Origin: Halichondria panicea
Taxonomy: Eukaryota > Porifera > Demospongiae > Suberitida > Halichondriidae
Direction: 5' to 3'
DNA length: 64,000 nucleotides
Assembly (NCBI RefSeq): GCF_963675165.1
Contig: NC_087381.1
Coordinates: 5,891,378 to 5,955,377 of the forward strand
Below the pieces are notes generated by a model. The model was not told the origin of the DNA and did no database searches. It worked only from the letters and a program-made list of their open reading frames with translations. Each line of letters starts with the position of its first letter. The stretch's first letter is position 1. The position numbers and the translations under genes are program-made. This document shows positions 23,665-34,900 of this stretch, in pieces.

Positions 23665-25308
23665 TCATAACTTGCCTGGTTGTCTTGAAGACGATTTTCG
23701 TTGAGTCTTGAGGTAGTCAAGAACGTCCTGGTTATAAAAATGCTCCTCTGTAGGCTCATGCATATAGTAATCACTCTCTTCTACGTTAAGGGGTGTCCTG
23801 CCTTCGTTATCAGTTGCATCTGTTCCAGGTAAAAGTATATATAGGTGTATAAGCTAGGTTAGTATATATACGTGTCAGAGAGCTTTAACTGATAAGTCGA
23901 TGATAACTACACAGATAACTATACATATACATGCAGTTTAACTACAGTTTAAATAAACTTACTGATGTCACAGTTAGCCTTCTCCACCAAGTACTGCACC
24001 AATAAAAGTGGACTCTGACAGAAAACTATAGTAATGAAAATTGTTTGAACTTAAAGGCTGTGCAACTATCACTGTATAATTTTACGAACGCTTCAAACTC
24101 GTGTATCAACTATATAATCATATACAAAATTATGTTATAATTATATTTATGCCGCGGAGCTTTCATATTTCTAGTTTGTACGAAACAAGTACTTCCTTGT
24201 ATAATTTTTATACTCACTGGGGCGGCTGCAGGCTATATGAAGTACAGTCTGGTTGTCCATGTTCCTTACATCTGAAAATTACGATCATTAACATATAATA
24301 TTATGCGAACAGATATGATACACTCACTGGTGTCACAGTGGGCGTTCTCCACCAAGTACTGCACCACATCTAAGTGAACATGATAGCATGCAGTGTGTAG
24401 TGGAGTATTGTTGTCCCGGTCCCTGGTATCTACAGGAAGTGAATCTTGGTATCACTGTATACCGTATAGTGGGTAATTTTCGTGGGGCAAAATATTCGTG
24501 GTTTTTGTGGTTGGAGCTTAGACCACGAATATTTTACCCACGAATGAAGCGACCTTGCCTACCTTTACTTGCAGTGCAAGCATGCAGCAACCACGAAAAT
24601 ATTACCCGTGAAATGTCTCAATATTACTGAACCACGAATATTTTGTCCCTCGAAAATTACCCGCTATACAGTATATGTTATACTGTGATCATCGATATAA
24701 AGCAAAACATTAATGGCTACCCACAGTGCCGAATTAACAGTTTGGGCATAATTATAACAACCACTATAACAATTTCATTAATATATACAGAGCCTATTTG
24801 CGCCTTGTATTCGTTATAAGGGATAATCCAATGTTGTCTAGTGAAATGTGAATTGATTTGTATTATGTACACATAATTTTTGTAGACATGCATATGTAGC
24901 AATAGCCATAATTATAATAGTGAACGGAATACTACACTTACTAGCACTGCACTTGCGATCCCTGATCAAGTAAACCAACACCTCCTTATGACCATAAGAG
25001 GCTGCCCAATGAACTGGAGACCTGCCGTCATCATCCCTTCTCTCAGTGTCTGCTCCAGCCTCAACAAGTGCCTTCACTATCTCCAGATGACCTTTCCTAC
25101 AAGCGCTGTGTAATGCATAGAACTGAGGGTGGTTGGGGTTGGCCCCCTGTGCCAGCAGACACTTCACTTTGTTGACATCACCATCTATAGCAGCGACACA
25201 TAAATCCTCGGCCTGTTGTCTATTTTAGAGCAACAGTTTAATAAGTCGTTACTTTAATGCAGTGGCACAATCACAAATAATCACTTACTGTCCTTGTTCC
25301 AGCTCCAT
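23665..25308 (-). CDS. Small ankyrin-repeat protein, near-complete gene
   Basis: The start is ATG at 25308 (MELEQGQ...). Exons: 25289-25308, 24942-25219, 24328-24429, 24218-24271, 23963-24014 and 23665-23819, ending in TGA. The second exon carries two ankyrin repeats (PQFYALHSACRKGHLEIVKA and DDGRSPVHWAASYGHKEVLV). Later exons carry about one repeat or half a repeat each (DNNTPLHTACYHVHLDVVQY; NMDNQTVLHIACSRP; LVQYLVEKANCDI). Nearly all introns are phase 1. The 24218/24014 junction does not keep frame by my reading, so one boundary there is wrong or that half-repeat is skipped. The product is about 220 residues with no other domain, and is probably a cytosolic binding protein. A 210-base transposon (24462-24672) sits in the intron between its second and third exons. 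Confidence 0.7.
24462..24672. repeat. 210-bp inverted-repeat element (GGGTAATTTTCG family), copy 2
   Basis: Ends: ATACCGTATAGTGGGTAATT and, inverted, ACTGTATAGCGGGTAATTTT. It is nearly identical to 21298-21508. It is inserted in an intron of the small ankyrin gene. Confidence 0.75.
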
Positions 25309-25319
25309 TTTATCCACTA

Positions 25320-27140
25320 ACACTTTGGCACCAGAGATGTAGATGTATATAGGTTGCTGGAGAAGGGTTTAGAGTGATATGAATACTCTCACCACAAACA
25401 TTCCATACACACCCTATATAGTGAAGTGGAATGCCATTTATCACATGTGACTGATCGACTTCCAACAAGGGTATCAAATAACTATGTTCTGTACACAGAA
25501 GACTCCATATGGAGACGCATTATTTAGTGTTGTTGAACTTGTTCACTGAACTGTTCATTGTCTCAAATAACAATGTAATTATTTCTTGTGTATATAATAG
25601 TATAATTATAGGTACTTTTGCTTGTTTTTACTGTCTTGATATGATGTGATTTCTTACCAAAAAGGAATGCAGTTGTCATGGAAACAATTTTAGATATGTT
25701 GTAGCTTATTCATTTGCCTACACAATGGTATCAGCAGAATGATTTTATTAGAAATGTTCCAATCATAAGATATTAACATTTAAGCACAACTATACTCACA
25801 CATTTGGTATTCTACTGGATGCATTATTATACAACTTGAATGTATATACAACTTCAGTGTGTGTGTGGATCTTGTATTTAGTTTGTTCAGAGCTAATAAG
25901 CTTGTAGCTAGGCCGCATCTAATTATGATGTCATAATGAGAAGGTGTGGCTTCCTGTCTCAAATTTACCGGCACTCTGCGCCAGGGACAGTCCCAACCTT
26001 AACTGTCCTTACTCCACTGTATAATTTATAAGTATATGCCCATCATTAACTATAGTGCACATGCATGGTCTCATATATCAGGGCTTATAATTTGGTATAA
26101 TTATAGCAAGAGTATTATGATATAGAGAAGAGAGCTTGTTGAGAGATACAGGAAGTCACGTTACTGCAGCAACTGGTATACTCTCTGCATACATCTGATA
26201 CACAGTATGCCTATATACATTCGATTTTTACCCTTAGTGTGAGGTTTAGGCACATTACAACTGGTCAGCTAATCTATAGCCTGGAGTCTCTTTGTGAAAC
26301 ATAAAAAAAAATTTTTGACCTGTAATACAGTATATTTTTCGGACCACACAGAATACAAGTACACAACTGATCTGAACGATGCTTGGAATGTATTGAGGAG
26401 GAAATCTGTTGGATGTAATACACAAAATGTGGCTTATTGTGTGCTCATATCTCTCTGACTAGTATATACTATTTTGTGGTTTTTTATACAGCATTTTCAA
26501 CGATGCATTTCTCGACTCTCAATGGATCGACACGAAAAACAATTACATGTAGATGTTCATCAATCCTATAAGATAGCACTAAACATGTTCAAATTCATCT
26601 CATACCTTTGCAACAATTTGTCAGTTCAGTTTGCCGTGGCATGTAAATTTGCCTAAATTTGTTTGTGTTGAAGTTTCTAAGTAAAGCCACGTGGCGGCTT
26701 TGTGACTATATTTAGTTCTTGCCATGTGTAATAGATTGGTGCAGGAAGCAGGAAACAAACTGCAAAGGGAAGAGAGTTATAAAAAAATGCTACTTTTGCG
26801 CAAGCAATTGCGAATAGCTCATTAATATATTCATGAGAAAATAAAACTCCACATAGGAGCATGTGCTGGAACCATTGCGGTTCGACTGTGTAATGTGCTC
26901 CTGATGATATACATGGCATTTTTACAAAAAATGAAATGCCGCGTAGCAGAAGCTTACAGTAAAATAATTATATCTAGATTTGTCCAGTTCTTATTAATAC
27001 TGTCTGCTTTTTTTTATTTTTATATCAACAAATTTGTGCAGAGGTCAACAAAAAATAGCTATAAAATGTAAGCTAATACTAATTTGAGACCTGATACTAT
27101 ACAGACATGCAGAGAACAATACAGAACAATACACGAAAGA
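25320..27140. other. Noncoding stretch
   Basis: AT-rich sequence between the ankyrin gene and the LINE relic. The open frames found are short and low in complexity. I see no exon or repeat that can be supported. Confidence 0.4.
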
Positions 27141-27149
27141 GTACGTTAG

Positions 27150-27880
27150 AGAGATTACAATTTAGATTTAAAAGTTTGTAGCGAAATCCCATCCACATTA
27201 AAGTTCAGGTTATTCCAGGCTGATGTAGAAAAGAACTGAAACTGATTTGTCTTAGCAAACTGGACAGATATCTGTTGGGTGTTCTGGTGTCTGTGCGGGT
27301 ATTGGTGGTGTACTTGCTCGAATGGTGGAGAATCAAAGAGCACATCCCCTGAAATTATCTTAAAGAGTAGACATATAGGCGTGATATATTACGGCGATCA
27401 GCCAATTTGTCCATATTGCATGAGACTATTAATGACTCATAGTTTGTGCTCCATGACTTCGTGCAGGCTTGCAGTGCATATTTTTGATTTCTCTAAGTAT
27501 GGGCTCCATACCGGAGATGCATATTCAAGGTAGAGGTGAATAACTGTTTTATTGAGCTTTAGTGGAGTTTCTCGACTGCTGGAAAAACTGTAGAGTTTCC
27601 TGTAGAACATACCTATCAGTTTCTTAGATGGTAGGTAGTTACATGATTGGCCCATTTTAGGTCAGATGTAAGAGTGACTCCGAGGTACTTGAATTCCTCA
27701 ACTTTGAGGAGAGGACAGTTTTCGCTGATGTATAGAGGTGTGTCAGGGCATGAGGGAAACCTTTTCTTCGAAAAAGTCATGTAACAGCACTTAATTAGAG
27801 TCGTTTAGTTTTAGATAATTATCGGATATCCACTTGCAGAGAGTTGTGAGTCTGCTTAAACGGTCCTAGGACACAATCAC
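27150..27880 (-). mobile_element. LINE relic: 3' end of a reverse-transcriptase ORF
   Basis: On the minus strand, broken frames give the thumb and tail of a non-LTR retrotransposon: CKWISDNYLKLND, then a YLGVTLTSDLKWANH-like stretch in another frame, then HLYLEYASPVWSPYLEKSK, and near 27200 the terminal motif WNNLNFNVDGISLQTFKSKL. This order is typical of CR1/L2/Jockey-type elements. Several frameshifts and stops show it is dead. It separates two orphan ankyrin exons from the ankyrin gene at 23.7-25.3 kb. Confidence 0.75.
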
Positions 27881-28054
27881 TGGTTGGAGGCATGTCAGAG
27901 TTGAGAGCGGCATTTTTTCAGCAGAGTTTGAGCTGCTCAAGTTGCTCAGCATGCATGCATGCAGCCGTTTGCCTTTGATCTATATAATTGTAGCTGTACT
28001 GTCCATACAACTCCTATACTGACTACTGTGTACAACAGCTGATGGCAAACTCAC

Positions 28055-28158
28055 CTCTATAGGTCCAGGCTGGAACCCCTCCACATAGCCAGCTAAGGTA
28101 CGGTACCCCCACATACTAGCTACATGAGCAGCAGTCTGTCCTCGCTTGTCTGCTGACG
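28055..28158 (-). CDS. Orphan ankyrin-type exon (FQPGP family)
   Basis: It reads ADKRGQTAAHVASMWGYRTL followed by AGYVEGFQPGP, with an acceptor CGTCAG and a donor GTGAG. It is related to the exons at 10316-10408 and 28816-28893. No start, stop or partner exon is apparent, so it is either part of an unfinished ankyrin gene or a stranded duplicate. Confidence 0.45.
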
Positions 28159-28815
28159 GAACATTCTAGCTATTTATGTTGTGTATTAATTATAAGTAGA
28201 AGTGTTAGAGAAGAGGTGATAAGAAGTTGTTATATCCAGTGAATTGTTTACGGTGGCGAGAGATCTAGCGCAAAGCCCCGGCTTTGGGATAATTTGGTGC
28301 CTTTGTGACACTAACAACATAATTTTTGTGGCATAAGTCAGATGTAACCACACCTATACGTATCCCTCGGCTATGCCGCACTGTAACCAGAGTAGCGGAG
28401 GATATATATATGGGTGCATATCCTCCTCGTATAAGTGTGGTATATTCTATAGTGAATACCAATGAACTGTTATACTAATTTTTAATAGCGACATAATAAT
28501 TATTGCCTGCACAATCATCAAGACTAGTGAATCACTGACTAATCTATCAAAATTTTAACGGGAGAAAGTTTTATAGCAAAAGAGACGTCCCTAAACAAGC
28601 TGGTGATACATCGGTCACAGCTAGGTTGGCAACCTGACAAATCCTATCAGAAGCTGCGTGATCACTAAATGCACGAGCTTCTACAGATGCCATGCAATAC
28701 AGCACAATACACGACATAACACGGAAAGCACTGATCTAGCTGTCTGACCATGCAATTCAATAAGATATACTTACTGACTACTATGTACAACTGAACAGCT
28801 GATGGCCAACTCACC

Positions 28816-28893
28816 TCTAGGTCCAAGCTGGAAGCCATCCACATATTCACCCAAGGCCCACCGCCTGGCCTTATCAGCAGCAGTCCGTCATAC
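28816..28893 (-). CDS. Orphan ankyrin-type exon (FQLGPR)
   Basis: It reads RTAADKARRWALGEYVDGF then QLGPR, followed by a GTGAG donor. This is the third member of the same cassette family. The 5' side is shorter than in the other two and its acceptor is weak, so it may be decayed. Confidence 0.4.
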
Positions 28894-28931
28894 AGTATTA
28901 AACATGTTCATACCCTTAGAACACATCACGT

Positions 28932-29169
28932 TCAAGCTTTGCACTTCATCTTTTTAAAAAACTGACTTTCTCCTCCAAATTGCTGGTAAAGTTTGGTCAA
29001 CTCCTGTGTCCTATATAATTGTTAAACAAAAAGTTAAAGTTCATGAGCTCGAATATTTATAGCACGCTGTCTAACCTACCTCACAAAGAAATTTTGCCTG
29101 TGTCTTGAGCTCAACAGTGGTTGCCTGATCCAAGCGAGCAAAACTAACTTGAAATGGGAGGCTGGAATT
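28932..29169 (-). CDS. 3' end of an unrecognised gene
   Basis: Two exons join in phase 0: 29080-29169 (PFQVSFARLDQATTVELKTQ then AKFLCE) and 28932-29003 (ELTKLYQQFGGESQFFKKMK then CKA and a stop). The splice signals are good (GAG|GTAGGT and GACACAG|GAG). The sequence is helical and charged, with no motif I can name. Upstream exons were not identified, but the gene must start close to the COA1-like gene on the opposite strand, so the two may share a bidirectional promoter near 29.4-29.5 kb. Confidence 0.5.
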
Positions 29170-29479
29170 CTAAAAACCTCATTGTCACAATTAAGTCATG
29201 CAACCTCTTGTATATGAAATGACGGTGTCAGTGCATATATATATAGATTAGTGGCAAACAAGAGGTGTGCAAAGCATTCCACTCGGGGCTTACATGCAAT
29301 TGCCATAATTACTTATTCTTCAGTGTTTACCTGACATGTAGTCTCCTATTTTGGGTCTGGGTCTGCCCCCCCCCCCCCCGCAAGACTTAGTGCACATGCG
29401 CACTAGCTCTCACCTCTATATCTACTTATAATTATGATGATATTTACCTGATAACGACCATTGCCTGTGTGCCCTTAAA

Positions 29480-30234
29480 ATGCCATCACAGAACATCACA
29501 CATACAGAATCAGGCACTGCAGCTAGAGGTGAGTACTGTAGCTACTTGAATGCAAGGTAGTCCACTCTCAGTATGTAGATGCTGAGGATACCTTTTAATT
29601 ATAGTGCTGTGAGCGATTAATTACTGGTACTGTGTCGATCCATTCAGGTGGTGGTGCGTGGAGCAGATGGTTGTTGCTAGGCAGTGTGTTTGCTGGAGCT
29701 GGTACCCTCGTAGTTGCTAGAAGACGTATATTTCCACGACAACAAGATGTGTTGACGTCCTTGCTCCCGTTGCTACGGGCTGAGCCCGAGGTCAGACATT
29801 TGATTGGCTCGAAGCTTGTACCCGGCACTATCACTACTTTGAAGCATCACTACTGGGGAAGATCATTAAGTGGTTGGAACGCAAGTAAGGGACTGTATAT
29901 CTGAAGGAGGGTTGTTAGGTTGGGGCAAATAATTACATGTCGTTGCTTATAGTATAGAATTTGAATTCTAATAATAAATTTAATCAGCACACTGAGGTAT
30001 TGTTTTGCTGCTAACCCCCCCCCCCTCCATACCCATACACACATGCATACCCACACAAACACCTCACCTCCCTACACACGCACACACCATGCAGGGAGTG
30101 TGGAGCTGAGAATGGTGGTGCGTGGTGAAGTGTCACGAGCTAGTGTGAAAGTGTCAGCTGGCAAGAACAAGAACAGACTAGTCATAAACTCTGTACTAGT
30201 GGAACTTCCCAATGGAGAGTTTCTTAGATTGTGA
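29480..30234 (+). CDS. COA1: COA1-like mitochondrial inner-membrane protein
   Basis: Three exons, 29480-29528, 29648-29884 and 30095-30234, join in phase 1 to give about 142 residues. A short N-terminus precedes one hydrophobic segment (WLLLGSVFAGAGTLVVA), a basic stretch RRR, a helix LLPLLRAEPEVRHLIGSKL, and a C-terminal beta region ending in INSVLVELPNGEFLRL. Length, single N-terminal membrane segment, a P-E-x-x-x-x-x-x-G element and the closing VxLELxxG-like strand match animal COA1 (MITRAC15), which works in early assembly of respiratory complexes in the mitochondrial inner membrane. It is the only housekeeping gene here. TIMM21, a distant relative, is less likely on length. Confidence 0.7.
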
Positions 30235-30313
30235 ATGTGTTTTTGTCTGTTATACGTTTTCAGTTTGTACAGTACACATGTATGCACTCATTATATATAG
30301 CAGGGGCAGGTTA

Positions 30314-31361
30314 TAGCCTCGATCCCAGACCGAGTTTTCGCTTTTATAACGGTTAGGCAAACAACTAGGCCTGGTACTAGTTGTCTGCGCATGCGTCAAT
30401 CGTTCGTCACTTTCGTGACATTTATATTCGTGTACTATAGAAGTCAGTTCCCGTTTTATCATTATATTGGGAATGGCTCTTAGCTGAAGCTTCTCTCTTC
30501 TCTAAAGCTTTGAAAACATTATTCTGAAGAATGAACAACAAGGGAAGAGGTATAAAGCTTTGTCAAGCTTGTTAAGGTCAGATATTTTTGTGTGGGCCCT
30601 ATGCTATCAAGTCTTGTTTATGTTTGGTATTAAAGATCTAGACTAGGTAGACTATAGTATCATCATTAATATGGTGGATCAAGTGAAGAGTGTGAGCTAG
30701 AGAACTTGGTGCTGCCATCATCAGCTCGTCGACAATGACACTATAACCTGTTTAATACGAGAAATTAGATCTACACGTATTTTGAATGTCTACTTCTCTG
30801 TACACAGAGCAATGGCTACTATCCAGCTATCCCAACATTGTTCCTCTTGGCTATACTAATGGACGAGACTGGACAGTTTGAGGTAAGGGTTTAACCGTGT
30901 TTGGTTTCTTTTAATATTGTCTTATACTTACAGGACTGGAGTATGACCTGCTCGTTCGAGCGTTGCTGGGTAGCTCAGAGGCATCAAGAGAGTCTACGTT
31001 TTCTCAAGCAAAGTTTAACTGAGTTACGAGTTTGGGCCTAGAATCAGAGAAGTCTAGCAGCCTGCTAAATCGTTTTGAAACGTAATTTGAAGGCATTCGA
31101 CTTGAAGTTGCCCTGGGTCACTGTAATCGTGCTGCAGCACAACTGGCAACCCCCCAGGCCCTTGTGAAGCAGCTCCCTATGTGCATCTTTTGTGTACTCT
31201 CTGTGCATTTTCTGTGTACAAATTTCGATTATTGATTTATTAAATATTTTTGCCGACCACAAATACAATGAAAATTTGACGCATGCGCAGACAACTAGTA
31301 CCAGGCCTAGTTGTTCGCCTAACCGTTATAAAAGCGAAAACTTGGCCTGGGATCGAGGCTA
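30314..31361. repeat. TIR element, ~1.05 kb
   Basis: Arms of about 85 bases face each other: TAGCCTCGATCCCAGACCGA and onward through AACGGTTAGGC and GGCCTGGTACTAGTTGTCTG to CGCATGCGTCAA, with the inverted copy ending at 31361. Arm identity is high. The 880-base interior encodes nothing recognisable. It lies just downstream of the COA1-like gene. Confidence 0.8.
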
Positions 31362-31933
31362 GGGCAGGTTACAGCATAATTATGTATGGTTACAGTAAAT
31401 ATTCGAGAGTGTCTATACTTTCAATTTTCGGCGCAGTATATAATTTTATATGTAATATATAGATTTTCAGAAGTGTATTTGTATCATCTATTATATATTT
31501 GCCATGCACGGTTAATGTATGATTATTGCAGCCTGCATAGTAAACTAGTAAACATTTCAACAATAAAAATGGTGCATACATCTGGTTACCAAAAAATCGG
31601 TATAGCAGGTAATTTTTTTGTTGGTGTACCATTAAATATTCGTACAGCTCATGCAGGATAGACGTTGAGCCTATTGCGGTAGAATAATTTCTTGTTTTAA
31701 ATTTCGTATGATGCTCCTAAATACATACATAGCTACACCATGCATACGAAAATAACTCGCTATAGTATAAAATTATTATACATTTTAGTTACATATAAAA
31801 GCACATCAAGTGATTAACTGATCACAAGCACACATTTTAATATACTGAGAGGACGTTAGCTTAATAATGTATGAACTCAGCTACTTATATAAGTCTTGTC
31901 TCTTTAACTTATAGTTCTTTTCTTCATTGTGTG

Positions 31934-34900
31934 TCACTGCTTGTTTGATATTGTGCTCACACTCGATAACTCCACTCCAACAGTGCTAGAATTATCTCGT
32001 GGATTAGTGCTTCCTTTCTCAAAAGACGTAACATTATCAGTGTTTGATATATATTTATTAAAGCGTTTTATCCATGTCTGGCGGAATTCAGTGCTTCGAA
32101 GGCCATAAAGAATAAAAACCAGCACACCTTGAGAGCCCACAAAGATCGAGAATATCACTTGGAATGTGAATGACAGCTCCACAAGATCAGAGCTTGTTGA
32201 TAATAGTCCAAGGCCCCAACCCAGGCCAAGTACAACCGATAGGCACATAGCAATGACCAAGTTCTTCTTAACATTCCTCAACTGTTGACGTACGGAGCTC
32301 TCGTTTAGTGACTGCAGGTTTCTAAAATGTTTGCAAATGGACACCATGATGGCAACAAACACAATCCAGTTGAATACGTAGATGATGACAAAAGGAAGAA
32401 TGAATCCAAAATAGAAAGGCCATTCAGTAGGACGACAGCTGAACGATGTGTGTATAATACATTGTGAAAAATCAACATACTTATTATAGTTCCTTTCGTA
32501 AAATCGCTATACTTTTTATAGCCCTTACTAGTATGGGTTGCTGTAGTACTGATGTCCCGCCCCCGCACTGATGACAACAATTATAAAGGGCAGTACTGCA
32601 TGTGGAGTATAATAAAGCATCCTCATTATACAAGAAGCAATAGTGAATGCAATAATTATAGTTTATCAACATGTAAATGTAATGAGGACACAAGAAATCC
32701 CTCATACACATGAATGCACATTTATAATTATAGTGATTCATTGCTTACACCATGCTGAGAGTCCAGCCTTCAGCATGAACTTAGAGGTGAGGGACTGAGA
32801 TCCCATTATCACTACCAGTTTGAGGTAGAGCCAGACAGCTTCTACAGCCGTCCAGGAGAAGAACACTAGGAAGAAGTACTGCAGGAGGGCAGACATGAGC
32901 CCACAGAGAGGTGGGACACCAACAGTGAACCCTCCAATGAGGAAGGTGAAGTACAGGCATATCAGTGAAATACTCATGTTGATGAGAATCTGGTTCTGCT
33001 TATCAGCGAGTAGCTTCCTATGGAAAAACGTAACAAAAGTCAAACACAGAGCTTATAAAGTTGGTGTAATTAGGCTTCTATACTTACTTGCTGATAAAAA
33101 TAGTTAACATGAACACCAGAAGACACACTACTGACAAGCCTAGGCCAATGTATGTGATGGCGCTCACAGCAATTGCAAGATTTTCAGGTAATGCAGTTGG
33201 ATTCAAATCCTGTAACAATGAGGAGGTACAAAATGTTGAGGTGTATAACCATTTTTGCCGGACACTAATTAACTTACAAAGAGTATTCCAAAGTGGCCCA
33301 ATTGTCTGCACTCACAATCTTTTCTCCCATTGGAACTGGTTATCTCTCTACATCCAGTAGTGTCCCAAGCTCCAAACTGATCTGAAATACAACATGCAAT
33401 TTATAGATACTACATATATAATGTGTTGCTGCTATTTTAAATTTTGCCCTGTGTATGTAACTGCTATATTATATCCAAGGTACTTATACCTTGAGTCTTA
33501 TACACAGCACAGCTGCTGATACTGACATTATCCTGCAGACAAAGCAGTAACTTAATATATAATTATGCAATTTAATTTGCTCATACCGTCATCCTGATCC
33601 GAAAGCTTGTTCGTACTGGCACTGTGAGCACTGTCTTGTTGATCTGCAGACAAGCTAGTCTTGCAGCCACCACAATAGATCCCACCTGATTAGTACTTCT
33701 GTTCTCAGGAAGGAAAAGCACATCAGACAAAAAAACAGAGTAACTTAATCTCTGCCAAAGTGAACGATTTGTTGAAGGGCAGTCTTCAAGAATCAAAGGG
33801 CTTAAGCGTAGAGAGGCTGTTGAGTTGTCAGTGTCTTCACTAAGGGAATCAGTATCTGATCTGTTATCAGCTGTGTGATCATTAGCTGTCATCAGAGCAT
33901 CTTGGTCGATAACGCCAGTATTGTTCACTGCCTCTTCGACAGGGCCTAAATCAACAACAAATGTCTGGCCCTGGAAACTGTCAGGGTCTAAATCTTGCAC
34001 TTTGATAGCAAATGTTTCGAAACTGAGAACAGTCTGATTGCTTGTGGAGTTTGTGGAAACAGTTGAAGTATTGAGATTGTCCAGAAATGTTTCAAGGCTT
34101 GCAAGAATCCTGTGCCGGGAGGGTAAAATAATATTGCTAGCGTACATCAAGAATTCTGCATGGCAAAGATTATAACTGGCTTAATTGCTATACAACTATA
34201 ATAATTATATACAGTGTTGATCAAATCTATTATTCAACAGCCACTAAATAAAATAGGTTTCAACTAAACAAATGCAGGGAAGGGAAAAACAGCAAACAAA
34301 ATTAATTGACTGTGATTATTCGGTAACTAAATACATGCAGGGAAGGGAAACACTGCTGAGCAATGCTTTTAATAAGAGAACCGGGCCTATTACAAATAAC
34401 GGGCCGGGAGTCCAACAACATTATTAACTCGACTATACAGTACCTGCAACATACCTTGTTGAGGAATTCATTGCCAGCTGGCTCTCATAGATGACGTCAG
34501 CATTGGCTTGCTGAATATTGTTGATTGCTTGAAGATAGTTGTTCCTCACCTGGACATAATTATGATAGAGTCATAACTCATTGGCAAGTAACAATGTTCA
34601 CCTCTTGGTTGATAGCAGCTTCTTCTGCTACTTGCTCTACTATTGCAGTAACCAAGGTGATTTGACTTGCAGTCAGATTTTGTGGTCTATATGTGACGTT
34701 GGCAATCTGATTGGACGCTTTAGTTGTTTTATTTGATGAGAGTCCCTAGTAAAGGCAAAATATATATATATGCATGTACAGTAAGGGTAAATGAATGAAT
34801 TCAGCTATATAGCCCTAAACTTAAGACAATTTTTTCGAAACAGTTAGCTATAGAATTAAACACGAGTTAGTCGTCCAACAGATGATAACTTCAAATCCCT

